From Syntrophomonas sp. UBA4922 (lineage in GTDB: Bacteria; Bacillota; Syntrophomonadia; Syntrophomonadales; Syntrophomonadaceae), in contig DHBS01000038.1 of the NCBI GenBank assembly GCA_002398825.1, positions 25,803 through 42,495 on the forward strand: a stretch of 16,693 bases of DNA, given 5' to 3'. This document shows, piece after piece, positions 8,522 through 14,951 of this stretch. The notes beneath the pieces are model-generated. The model was not told where the DNA came from and did not search any database. It saw nothing but the letters and a program-made list of their open reading frames with translations. Position 1 is the first letter of the stretch; each line of letters opens with the position of its first letter. Position numbers and translations under genes: made by a program.

Positions 8522-9185
8522 CGGATTAGTTGATCCCAATTATCGGGGTCTGAGGGAGAATAAGTCATGCCGGTATCAAAAGATTTTGAAAAAATGAGAT
8601 TAACCGCTCTGGGCCAGGCAGCGGCAGATGTTCTGCTTATCAACGGCCAGGTCTTGAGCGTTTTTAACGGTGAACTGCGACAGGCCAATGTGGCCATTTG
8701 CGGCTCTCATATTGCCGGGGTAGGAGACTATCAAGAGGGCAGGCAGGTCATAGATTTAAAAGGCCGCTATATTCTCCCCGGTTTCATCGACAGTCATATC
8801 CACATCGAGAGCACCATGCTTACCCCGGCATCTTTCGCTTATGCTACGGCCCCCTGGAACTACTGCAGTTCTGGCCGATCCGCATGAAATCGTCAATGTG
8901 ATGGGAATGGATGGCTGGCGCTATATGTTAAAGTCCTCCCAGGGGCTTCCGGTCGAGTTTTTCTGGCAGGTCCCTCCATGTGTACCGGCTACCTGCATGG
9001 AAACCAGCGGTGGAGAGGTGGGCCTGGCTGAATTGGAACAAGCTCTGCAGTTATACCCCGATTGCCCCGCCTTGGCCGAAATGATGAACTATCCCGGTGT
9101 ATTGTACGGATCGCCGGCAGTGGCGGAATTGATCCAATCCGCTCAAGAAAAGGGTTTATCGGTAGAAGGGCATGCGCACGGATCG

Positions 9186-9200
9186 GGCCAAAATTTGGCC
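9186..9200. repeat. 15-base palindrome at the end of the adenine deaminase homology
   Basis: GGCCAAA (9186-9192), a central A, then TTTGGCC (9194-9200) form a perfect odd palindrome. It lies at the point where adenine deaminase similarity fades and 12 bases before the -35 of the SRP RNA promoter. It may be an operator, a scar of the rearrangement, or chance. Confidence 0.5.
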
Positions 9201-9212
9201 AGGAGGACGAAA

Positions 9213-9241
9213 TTGCTATTACGTCATTTTCATGTTATAAT
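9213..9241 (+). promoter_or_regulatory. Strong extended -10 promoter for the SRP RNA
   Basis: TTGCTA (9213-9218), a 17-base spacer and a perfect TATAAT (9236-9241) with an upstream TG (9233-9234) make an extended -10 sigma-A promoter. Transcription would start near 9248, giving a leader of about 65 bases before the mature SRP RNA. A second, weaker -10-like TATAGA (9304-9309) sits right before the RNA but has no good -35. Confidence 0.7.
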
Positions 9242-9312
9242 TTGAACCTGCCCCACCATGTGAGGCTGTAATTAGATGAAAAGGGCTGGGTTTAAAGCCT
9301 CTTTATAGATTT

Positions 9313-9580
9313 GCCGTGCTAGATGGGGAATTAGCGGTGCCCTGTAACCTGCAACCCGCTATAGCAGGGTCGAATTCCTGAGCCGAGGGTATATTCTGTG
9401 AGGTCTGACTGCAACAAGTGACGTCGAAATCTGGGTCCTTCGCAATGAGACATCTTGAACTGTGTCAGGTCCGGAAGGAAGCAGCACTAAGGGATTCATC
9501 TTATGTGACGAAGGGAAGCCTGGGTGGAGTTAACTACTGTAGTAACGCTTGGAGAGTATATTCGAGGCCAGGTGCACGGC
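9313..9580 (+). ncRNA. ffs: Signal recognition particle RNA, large bacterial type with Alu domain
   Basis: RNA scaffold of the SRP that, with Ffh, targets nascent membrane proteins. The helix 8 core with the GGAA tetraloop is seen in GTCAGGTCCGGAAGGAAGCA (9464-9483). The ends pair perfectly (GCCGTGC 9313-9319 with GCACGGC 9574-9580). The 5' part, including CCCTGTAACC and the following stem sequences, matches the Alu domain of Bacillus/Clostridium scRNA, giving about 268 nucleotides. The location just upstream of dnaX is also conserved in many Firmicutes. Mature ends are set from the terminal helix and may differ by a few bases. Confidence 0.95.
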
Positions 9581-9609
9581 GTTATTAATTTATATGCAAA
9601 TCATTTTGA

Positions 9610-9641
9610 CGGCAGGACGAAACCTGCTGTTTTTGGTTTTT
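9610..9641 (+). terminator. Intrinsic terminator of the SRP RNA
   Basis: CGGCAGG (9610-9616) pairs with CCTGCTG (9623-9629) as a 7-bp stem with one G-U pair and a 6-base loop, followed by TTTTTGGTTTTT. The right arm can instead pair perfectly with CAGCAGG (9642-9648), so two exclusive hairpins are possible in the leader of dnaX. Confidence 0.75.
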
Positions 9642-9725
9642 CAGCAGGAAACCGCTAGGTTATCGAGAATCTACTTGATAATGGACTCATAGATGGTGGC
9701 ATTTGCCGGGAAGGAGTTGAAATCC

Positions 9726-11285
9726 ATGTCCTATATGGCCTTATATAGAGCCTGGCGCCCGCAGAATTTCTCGGAAGTAGTCGGTCAGGAGAAAACCGTC
9801 AAGGCTTTGCAGAATGCACTCCAGCAGGGGCGTGTTTCCCATGCCTACCTTTTTTCGGGGCCAAGAGGAACCGGCAAGACCAGTATAGCCAAAATAGTTG
9901 CCCGGGCGGTAAACTGCAGCCGTCCTGAAGAAGGGGAACCCTGCAATCAGTGCCCTTCCTGTGCGGACATTCTGCAGGGCAACTTCATGGATGTTATAGA
10001 AATAGACGCCGCCTCTAATCGGGGCATAGATGAGATTCGGGACTTGCGGGAAAAAGTCCGCATGCTGCCGGCCCAGGGAAAAAAGAAGGTTTATATAATC
10101 GATGAAGTACATATGCTGACAACGGAGGCCTTTAATGCCTTGTTAAAAACCCTGGAAGAACCCCCCGATTCGGTAATATTCATCCTGGCTACCACTGAAC
10201 TGCAAAAGATACCGGCCACCATTCTTTCCCGGTGCCAGAGCTATCATTTCCGCCGCCTCACAGCGGAAGAGATTGTGGAACGCCTCAGGCAAGTAGCATT
10301 GAGTAATAAAATGAAGGTGTCTGCAGAAGGCCTGGAATTGATTGCCCGGCGGGCCAACGGCGGGCTGAGGGATGCTTTAAGCTCTTTAGATCAGATCTAT
10401 TCTTACAAGGGAACGGAAATTGATAAGCAGGCTGTATTGGATGTACTGGGATTGGTGGACGACTTGTACCTGAGCCGTTTAATGGAAGCCATTTTTGCCC
10501 GGGATGTGGGTGCGGTTATAGAAATGCTGGGACAGGCCCTGCAGGAAGGCAAGGAAGCGCAGCAGATTGCCCGTGAAGCAGTATTGTATTTGCGCGACCT
10601 CCTGGTCTATTCCCTGTTGGGAACAGAAGCGGAACTGGCCGTGGTTACAGATTCAGCCCGGCCCTACCTGGATAATTTACGGGAGAAGATTGAACCTGCG
10701 CAGGTGATGAAAGCCTTAAATACGTTAATGGCCGGGGCTGACCGCTTGCGTTTCAGTGAGGGCAACCGCTTTCAATTGGAAATGGCGTTCTTGGAATTGG
10801 TGGCCCTGGGGGCGGAGCAAAAGCCGTCGGCTGACGCCAGGCCCCCGCGAACAGTCAGAACCAAAGCCCCGGTATCGGTCACAAAGCCGGCGCAAAACGC
10901 ATCAGCAGATGGGACCAAGACCCAGAGTAAAGCTGCGGAATCTCCGAACGGGGGCGACGGCAAAACCACACAGCAGGCATGGGCCAGACTATTAGCCGCA
11001 GTGAAAGAAAAGAAGATACCCACGCATGCGCTCCTGGCTCAGGGGAAACTGCTCGAGCATAAAGATCAGGCAATAACAATCGGTTTTAAAAAAGCCTATA
11101 AATTTCACAAAGAAAAGCTGGAAGAAAGCGCCAATAAGAATATACTCGAGGAATCCGCTAAAGAGCTTTGGGGACGCTCTGCGTCTGTCAGTCTGGTGTT
11201 CCTTGAGGAGGATTCCGCCCAGGACCCGGTAGTAAAAAGAGCCCTGGAATTGTTTGGCGAAGATATTGTAGAAGTCAAGGAATAA
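9726..11285 (+). CDS. dnaX: DNA polymerase III subunit tau/gamma (clamp loader)
   Basis: Clamp-loader ATPase of the replisome that loads the beta sliding clamp. The start is set at 9726 because AAGGAG (9711-9716) is nine bases upstream and MSYMALYRAWRPQNFSEVVGQ is the usual N-terminus; the in-frame ATG at 9693 would add 11 unusual residues and overlap that RBS. The 519 residues show Walker A GPRGTGKT (45-52), the zinc module C64/C73/C76/C79, Walker B IIDEVH (124-129), and sensor/arginine-finger region LSRCQ (167-171). A variable, Pro/Lys/Ala-rich linker (about 370-415) precedes the C-terminal tau-type domain. I see no convincing -1 frameshift site for a separate gamma form. Followed 12 bases later by ybaB, as in Bacillus subtilis. 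Confidence 0.97.
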   Translation: MSYMALYRAWRPQNFSEVVGQEKTVKALQNALQQGRVSHAYLFSGPRGTGKTSIAKIVARAVNCSRPEEGEPCNQCPSCADILQGNFMDVIEIDAASNRGIDEIRDLREKVRMLPAQGKKKVYIIDEVHMLTTEAFNALLKTLEEPPDSVIFILATTELQKIPATILSRCQSYHFRRLTAEEIVERLRQVALSNKMKVSAEGLELIARRANGGLRDALSSLDQIYSYKGTEIDKQAVLDVLGLVDDLYLSRLMEAIFARDVGAVIEMLGQALQEGKEAQQIAREAVLYLRDLLVYSLLGTEAELAVVTDSARPYLDNLREKIEPAQVMKALNTLMAGADRLRFSEGNRFQLEMAFLELVALGAEQKPSADARPPRTVRTKAPVSVTKPAQNASADGTKTQSKAAESPNGGDGKTTQQAWARLLAAVKEKKIPTHALLAQGKLLEHKDQAITIGFKKAYKFHKEKLEESANKNILEESAKELWGRSASVSLVFLEEDSAQDPVVKRALELFGEDIVEVKE

Positions 11286-11297
11286 GGAGGAATAAGG

Positions 11298-11624
11298 ATG
11301 AAGTTCAATCCCATGGGGCCCAACATGAATAAGATGATGAAAGAAGCCCGCAAAGTTCAGGAGCAGATCGTGCAGATGCAGGAAGAACTGCGCCAGAGGG
11401 AAATGGTTGTGACCTCGGGAGGCGGAGCGGTTACAGTTCGGGTCAACGGAAAGCAAGAGATATTGAGTCTTAAAATAGCTCCCGAAGCAGTGGACCCCGA
11501 TGATGTGGAGATGCTGGAAGATATGATAATAGCTGCTGTCAATGAAGCGGTGAAACAGTCGCAGGATATGGTATCCGCCGAGATGGCCAAAATTACCGGA
11601 GGATTTAACATCCCCGGGTTATAA
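11298..11624 (+). CDS. ybaB: YbaB/EbfC nucleoid-associated protein
   Basis: Small dimeric DNA-binding protein of 108 residues, nearly always encoded between dnaX and recR in bacteria and linked to nucleoid organisation and recombination. The sequence shows the expected Met-rich start (NMNKMMKEARKVQEQIVQMQ), a helical N-terminal half, the VTSGGGAVTVRVNG beta segment (about 38-51), then the PDDVEMLEDMIIAAVNEA helix and a short GGFNIPGL tail. GGAGG (11286-11290) upstream of the ATG, at suitable spacing, marks the start. Co-transcribed with dnaX (12-base gap). Length and order are normal. Its precise biochemical role in Firmicutes is not settled. Confidence 0.95.
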   Translation: MKFNPMGPNMNKMMKEARKVQEQIVQMQEELRQREMVVTSGGGAVTVRVNGKQEILSLKIAPEAVDPDDVEMLEDMIIAAVNEAVKQSQDMVSAEMAKITGGFNIPGL

Positions 11625-11666
11625 TTGGCATAACTCACCAGAAGCTGTATGAATGGATGACTTATC

Positions 11667-12260
11667 ATGAGATTGACCCGTTCTCTGGAAAACTTGATCG
11701 AACAACTGCAGAAACTACCCACTATAGGCCCTAAGACAGCCCAAAGACTGGCTTTGCACCTGTTAAAGACGCCTGAACCGCAGGCCCGGGCATTGGCAGA
11801 AGCCATAATTCAGGCACGCACCACCGTCAGGCCTTGCAGTCAGTGCGGGTATTTGACCGAATCTGATCCCTGCGTAATTTGCCGGGACTTGACCCGGGAT
11901 ACAACCTTGTTGTGTGTCGCCGAGGAAGCCAGCGATGTAATGGCCATTGAGCGCAGCGGGTATCGAGGGCAATACTATGTCATTAATAAAGAATTTAAGC
12001 TCATGGGCGACCGCAGCCTGGAAGATCTCGATTTTTCTGCGCTGCTTTCCAAAATTTCCGGGGGGGGGGTTAGAGAGTTGATCCTGGCATTGAATCCCGA
12101 TATAGACGGCGAGGTCCTGGCACGGTACATCGCTGGGCTGACAGCTCCCTTTCCGGTCCGCATCACGCGCCTGGCCCATGGTCTGCCCGTTGGCGGCGAC
12201 ATCGAATATACCGATGAAATCACCCTGCGCAAGGCCATAGAAGGCCGTAAAGAAATCTGA
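11667..12260 (+). CDS. recR: Recombination protein RecR
   Basis: RecFOR-pathway protein that helps load RecA onto gapped DNA. The 197 residues contain the helix-hairpin-helix LPTIGPKTAQRLALHLL (17-33), the zinc finger C57/C60/C69/C72, and a TOPRIM domain beginning LLCVAEE (81-87) and ending in the well-conserved HGLPVGGDIEYTDEITL (171-187). The middle of the TOPRIM domain is unusual: the commonly conserved ISPLxGIGP-like stretch is replaced by YYVINKEFKLMGDRSLEDLD (103-122), and NPDIDGE stands where NPTxEGE is typical. A run of ten G (12060-12069) encodes G132-G134 and the first base of V135. The Shine-Dalgarno is weak (GGATGA, 11655-11660), so translation may be coupled to ybaB. The reading frame is intact. 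Confidence 0.93.
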   Translation: MRLTRSLENLIEQLQKLPTIGPKTAQRLALHLLKTPEPQARALAEAIIQARTTVRPCSQCGYLTESDPCVICRDLTRDTTLLCVAEEASDVMAIERSGYRGQYYVINKEFKLMGDRSLEDLDFSALLSKISGGGVRELILALNPDIDGEVLARYIAGLTAPFPVRITRLAHGLPVGGDIEYTDEITLRKAIEGRKEI

Positions 12261-12273
12261 CATATTGAACCGG

Positions 12274-12322
12274 CTCCTGGCATAAGATGGAAGTAAAAAG
12301 CGCTCTTAAGCACTGCCAGGAG
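12274..12322 (+). promoter_or_regulatory. Stem that would bury the yaaL ribosome binding site
   Basis: CTCCTGGCA (12274-12282) is the exact reverse complement of TGCCAGGAG (12314-12322). The right arm contains most of the AGGAGGG Shine-Dalgarno (12318-12324) of the next gene. The loop is 31 bases with a possible small inner pairing (TAAG with CTTA). Folded, it would limit ribosome entry at yaaL. Confidence 0.55.
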
Positions 12323-12329
12323 GGATTCG

Positions 12330-12614
12330 ATGGGATTAGCCAGCAAAATATGGGCGAAAACCAAAGAATACATCTGTATGAAAGAGGAGCCTGCCAGCGA
12401 TGCATACGGGCAGGAACAGATGCTTGAACTGGCCAAACAGGAACTGGATTTGGCCTATAATATGTTTTCCCGGGCGGAGGATCCGGATATGATTGAATGT
12501 GCAGTTTTTAACCTGAAAGCAGCTGAAAAGCGATATGATTTCCTGATCAAGCAAGCCAAGCAACAATCTGGCAAAACCAAAGACAATAAACCTAATATGG
12601 ATGGCAGGGGGTAG
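12330..12614 (+). CDS. yaaL: DUF2508 family protein (YaaL-like)
   Basis: Small protein of 94 residues with no known biochemical role. It is recognised by position (recR-yaaL-bofA is conserved in Firmicutes) and by the helical, charged sequence EQMLELAKQELDLAYNMFSR and ECAVFNLKAAEKRYDFLIKQ, which fits two antiparallel helices of DUF2508. The tail after residue 80 is Lys/Asn/Gly-rich and likely disordered. There is no signal peptide or membrane segment, so it should be cytosolic. AGGAGGG (12318-12324) lies five bases before the ATG and may be hidden in the upstream stem at 12274-12322. bofA starts four bases after its stop. Confidence 0.85.
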   Translation: MGLASKIWAKTKEYICMKEEPASDAYGQEQMLELAKQELDLAYNMFSRAEDPDMIECAVFNLKAAEKRYDFLIKQAKQQSGKTKDNKPNMDGRG

Positions 12615-12618
12615 CGAT

Positions 12619-12885
12619 ATGCCCGGTATTAATGTTGCAATTGCGGCGATTGTGGTTGTGGTGATTCTCTATTTTGTGCTGAAGATGTTTTTAAAGCCGA
12701 TTCAACTTTTGTGGAAGCTGGCATTAAACTCGGTAGTAGGATTGGTTTTATTGATGATATTCAACTATCTGGCCAGTTACTTTGCCTTTTTTATACCTAT
12801 AAATATCATCACTATTCTGATCGCTGGTTTTTTAGGTGTACCTGGAGTATTGTTGCTGGTCGCTTTTCAATATCTGCTTAAATAA
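12619..12885 (+). CDS. bofA: BofA-like pro-sigma-K processing inhibitor
   Basis: Membrane protein that in Bacillus holds the SpoIVFB protease inactive until forespore signalling permits sigma-K activation. The 88 residues are almost wholly hydrophobic: segment 5-25, then NSVVGLVLLMIFNYLAS (about 37-53), then the conserved IPINIITILIAGFLGVPGV (about 59-77) that identifies the family. The start at 12619 is preferred because AGGGGG (12606-12611) lies seven bases upstream; the in-frame ATG at 12601 would overlap yaaL. Last gene of the dnaX cluster, followed by an intrinsic terminator. bofA also persists in Clostridia not seen to sporulate, so it suggests but does not prove sporulation. Confidence 0.9.
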   Translation: MPGINVAIAAIVVVVILYFVLKMFLKPIQLLWKLALNSVVGLVLLMIFNYLASYFAFFIPINIITILIAGFLGVPGVLLLVAFQYLLK

Positions 12886-12913
12886 ATAGCGTATATTACC
12901 TGGGGTTCATAGA

Positions 12914-12936
12914 GGCTGGCAAACAGCCCTTTTTTT
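12914..12936 (+). terminator. Intrinsic terminator of the dnaX-bofA cluster
   Basis: GGCTG (12914-12918) and CAGCC (12924-12928) form a short GC stem with a 5-base loop, followed by C and seven T. It stands 28 bases after the bofA stop. Confidence 0.85.
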
Positions 12937-13026
12937 ATGGCCTTGGCTCGGTCTAGGTAGAAAGTGCGGATTGGGGCATAATATAAAAGCTCCGTTAAAA
13001 AGGCCAAAATTAAGGGATAACATATA

Positions 13027-13056
13027 TTGCTCAATGTGTGTATTATTTGTGAGCAA
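13027..13056. promoter_or_regulatory. Inverted repeat upstream of the oxidoreductase promoter, possible operator
   Basis: TTGCTCA (13027-13033) and TGAGCAA (13050-13056) are exact reverse complements 16 bases apart. The right arm ends 10 bases before the -35 of the promoter at 13067, a usual place for an activator site. The regulator is unknown. Confidence 0.4.
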
Positions 13057-13066
13057 ATAGAAATTA

Positions 13067-13095
13067 TTGACGCACAATTACCCCTACTTTATACT
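13067..13095 (+). promoter_or_regulatory. Near-consensus sigma-A promoter of the P-loop/kor operon
   Basis: TTGACG (13067-13072), a 17-base spacer and TATACT (13090-13095) match five of six consensus positions in each box. The start point would be near 13102, leaving a leader of about 15 bases before GTG 13117 and placing AGGAGG (13112-13117) on the transcript. Confidence 0.75.
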
Positions 13096-13116
13096 TATAC
13101 TATTACTTGTTAGGAG

Positions 13117-13800
13117 GTGTTCCGGTTTCATTCCCAGATTGACAGAATAGTCGAAGCTTACATAGGAGAATACGCCAGCGGCAAGAGCGAATTGGCCATC
13201 AATCGTGCACTGGAACTGAAACAGCAGGAGCACCGAGTGGTTCTCGTTGATCTCGACACCGTTGAACCGTTTTATACCTTGAGGCCTTTAAAAAGGCTGT
13301 TAGAGGAAAAAGGGTTGGAAGTGATTGGCTTATCCAGTGAGGATGCCTTCGGTCTGGGTGAGACCGGGGCGATGTTGACCCCGCAGGCCAGGTGGGCCTT
13401 ATGGCGCGAAGGGGATATTATTTTAGATGTGGGTTACGGCGTTATGGGCGCTCAGACCCTTAATCTGGTAGAGGGCGCTTATGAATCGCCGCACTTAAGA
13501 ATCCTGGCAGTAATTAATGCCCTGCGGCCAATGACTAACTCTCAGGATAGGATCGTAGAATACCTGCATAATCTGGGGCGTGTTGATGCGGTTATCGCCA
13601 ACAGCCATTTAGGAGATGAGACTGACGCAGAACTAGTGTTGAATGCAAACCGAATCGTTTTTTCAGTTGCCCAGCAAATGGGCCTGCCGGTGGATTATGT
13701 AGCAGTTGATGAGAAATTGAGGGATGAAGTCCCCGGCGAACGATTCCCTGTGCCGGTCAAATACATTAAGAGGTATATGCCCGGCGCTATGTGGAAATGA
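13117..13800 (+). CDS. P-loop ATPase of unknown role leading the 2-oxoacid oxidoreductase operon
   Basis: Cytosolic protein of up to 227 residues with Walker A GEYASGKS (17-24), VVLVDLDTVEPFYTLRP (41-57) in the switch position and a Walker B-like strand DIILDVGYG (100-108). A further conserved-looking stretch, VIANSHLGDET (159-169), may contact the base. The fold looks like SIMIBI-class (MinD/CobQ-like) P-loop proteins, but I cannot name a function. The start is odd: the only usual start codon is GTG 13117, which overlaps the strong AGGAGG (13112-13117), and an in-frame stop (13111-13113) lies just before. Family members as I recall them begin only a few residues before the Walker A, so the true start may be a rare codon such as ATT 13138, or the 5' end may contain an error. 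It is 42 bases from the alpha subunit gene and shares its promoter, hinting at a role in assembly or control of the oxidoreductase. Confidence 0.75.
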   Translation: MFRFHSQIDRIVEAYIGEYASGKSELAINRALELKQQEHRVVLVDLDTVEPFYTLRPLKRLLEEKGLEVIGLSSEDAFGLGETGAMLTPQARWALWREGDIILDVGYGVMGAQTLNLVEGAYESPHLRILAVINALRPMTNSQDRIVEYLHNLGRVDAVIANSHLGDETDAELVLNANRIVFSVAQQMGLPVDYVAVDEKLRDEVPGERFPVPVKYIKRYMPGAMWK

Positions 13801-13842
13801 AGAAGCCACATCTGATTTAGAATGGGAGGTGCTTAAGACAAC

Positions 13843-14931
13843 ATGCAGGCAACAATTGGAGAAAGCAAAAAAGCGTTTATGACCGGTAATGAGATTGTGA
13901 CCTGGGCTGCTCTGGCTGCAGGGGCAGAGGTCATGTTTGGATATCCCATTACTCCACAAAACGAGGTTATGCACTACTGGACCCGCTTGGCCCCCAAATA
14001 TGGTCGTGAATTCTTGCAGACCGAAGATGAGATCTCGGCAGGATTCACAGTGTGTGGAGCCGTTCAGGCCGGTAAAAAAGCCTTTACCGCCACCGCAGGC
14101 CCCGGCAATGTACTGATGCAGGAACCTTTCGGCATGGCAGAGGCCATGCGTCTGCCCCTGGTGGCGATAATTCAACAGCGCGGCGGCCCTTCATCCGGCA
14201 CCGTGGTCTATTCCCAACAAGAGGTTACCCTGACTACTTTCGGCGGCAACGGAGAAGGCAACCGTATGGTTTACTCCACCGCTACCCATCAGGAGATATT
14301 CGATTACGTAATTAAGGGGTTCAACGTAGCCTGGAAATACAGATTCCCCACGTTTATTCTTGGGGATGGATATCAGGCCAAAATGAGGGAGCCTTTAACC
14401 ATATACGAACCCCAGGACCGGGGTATTGAAATGGTTTCCCCCTATCCGCTTATAGGCAAGGCGGGAAGTATTGGAGTAGACCGGGAAGCCGAACATCTGT
14501 GCAACATTTACAGCCTGGAAGAAGAATTATATGATGTAGTTCTGCAACATGCCGAAGACTATGAGCGCATCGCTCCAGAGATAATTGAGTATGAAGAAAA
14601 GGAATGTGAGGATGCCGATATCCTCATCATCTCCCATGGAGTGGTATCCAGGGCGGCCGATGACGCGGTGAAAGCCCTGCGCGCACAGGGAATAAAAGCG
14701 GGCTATTTCAGGCCTATCACCTTGCGTCCTTTTCCTCAGCAGCAATTGCGGGATGCCATCGCTAAAAGCGGTGCCAAAAAGATGCTGGTGGCGGAATCGG
14801 CCTACGGGCAACTGTACCGGCTTATCCGTCAGGAGATCTATGGTGAAACCATACCTATCGAAGGATTATTCATGCCAGGCGTAGGAATTATCGATTATGA
14901 CATCATGAATAAAGTTAAAAGTATTTTATAA
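13843..14931 (+). CDS. korA: 2-oxoacid:ferredoxin oxidoreductase alpha subunit
   Basis: Part of the enzyme that oxidatively decarboxylates a 2-oxoacid to acyl-CoA with ferredoxin as partner (reversible in anaerobes). The 362 residues carry the pyrimidine-binding domain of the thiamine diphosphate site: KAFMTGNEIVTWAA (10-23), GYPITP (33-38), QTEDEISAGFTVCGA (59-73), then FTATAGPGNVLMQEP and IIQQRGGPSSGT. The C-terminal domain (about 245-362) includes ILIISHGVVSRAADDAV and KMLVAESAYGQL, the transketolase C-terminal-like part. The length fits the four-subunit (alpha, beta, gamma, delta) enzymes. GGGAGG (13824-13829) is 13 bases from the ATG, somewhat long. Sequence alone does not settle whether the substrate is 2-oxoglutarate, branched-chain 2-oxoacids or pyruvate; the VorB/KorA group is nearest by eye. 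Confidence 0.9.
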   Translation: MQATIGESKKAFMTGNEIVTWAALAAGAEVMFGYPITPQNEVMHYWTRLAPKYGREFLQTEDEISAGFTVCGAVQAGKKAFTATAGPGNVLMQEPFGMAEAMRLPLVAIIQQRGGPSSGTVVYSQQEVTLTTFGGNGEGNRMVYSTATHQEIFDYVIKGFNVAWKYRFPTFILGDGYQAKMREPLTIYEPQDRGIEMVSPYPLIGKAGSIGVDREAEHLCNIYSLEEELYDVVLQHAEDYERIAPEIIEYEEKECEDADILIISHGVVSRAADDAVKALRAQGIKAGYFRPITLRPFPQQQLRDAIAKSGAKKMLVAESAYGQLYRLIRQEIYGETIPIEGLFMPGVGIIDYDIMNKVKSIL

Positions 14932-14951
14932 GGAAGGGGGTTAATTTCAAA

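Larger units (their letters stand above)
8567..9245 (+). pseudogene. adeC: Adenine deaminase remnant, frameshifted and 3'-truncated
   Basis: Adenine deaminase converts adenine to hypoxanthine and ammonia; intact proteins are roughly 570-600 residues. The first frame (from ATG 8567, preceded by GAGGGAG) covers the N-terminal domain and the metal motif PGFIDSHIHIESTMLTP, then runs out of frame at about 8850-8858 and stops at 8887. Homology resumes in the next frame as GTTAVLADPHEIVNVMGMDG, PCVPATCMETSG and EMMNYPGVL up to GHAHGSGQNLA (about 9200). A loss of two bases at the C-run near 8852-8858 restores the family spacing better than removing one. After about 9203 nothing resembles the family: the SDHE region and the whole C-terminal part are missing, and the frame ends at 9245 inside the SRP RNA promoter. 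Only about 40% of the gene survives, so it cannot be functional. The purine importer upstream is still intact. Confidence 0.9.

Noticed and set aside
9265..9310. tRNA gene upstream of the SRP RNA, as in several Firmicutes
   Set aside because: I looked for a cloverleaf and a TTCGA-type T-loop in this strip and found none; only weak hairpin potential (GGCT/AGCC) is present.
11085..11110. Possible programmed -1 frameshift in dnaX at TTTTAAAAAAG making a gamma form
   Set aside because: In the dnaX frame the codons read GGT TTT AAA AAA GCC, which does not fit the X XXY YYZ slippery pattern, and I found no convincing downstream stem.
11763..12263. Long open frames on the minus strand opposite recR
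   Set aside because: They are antisense to a recognisable RecR with intact motifs and have no ribosome site or family match.
13045..13062. Similarity of TTGTGAGCAAATAG to a lac-type operator
   Set aside because: Only a short stretch matches, the organism is unrelated to enteric bacteria, and no LacI-type gene is nearby.
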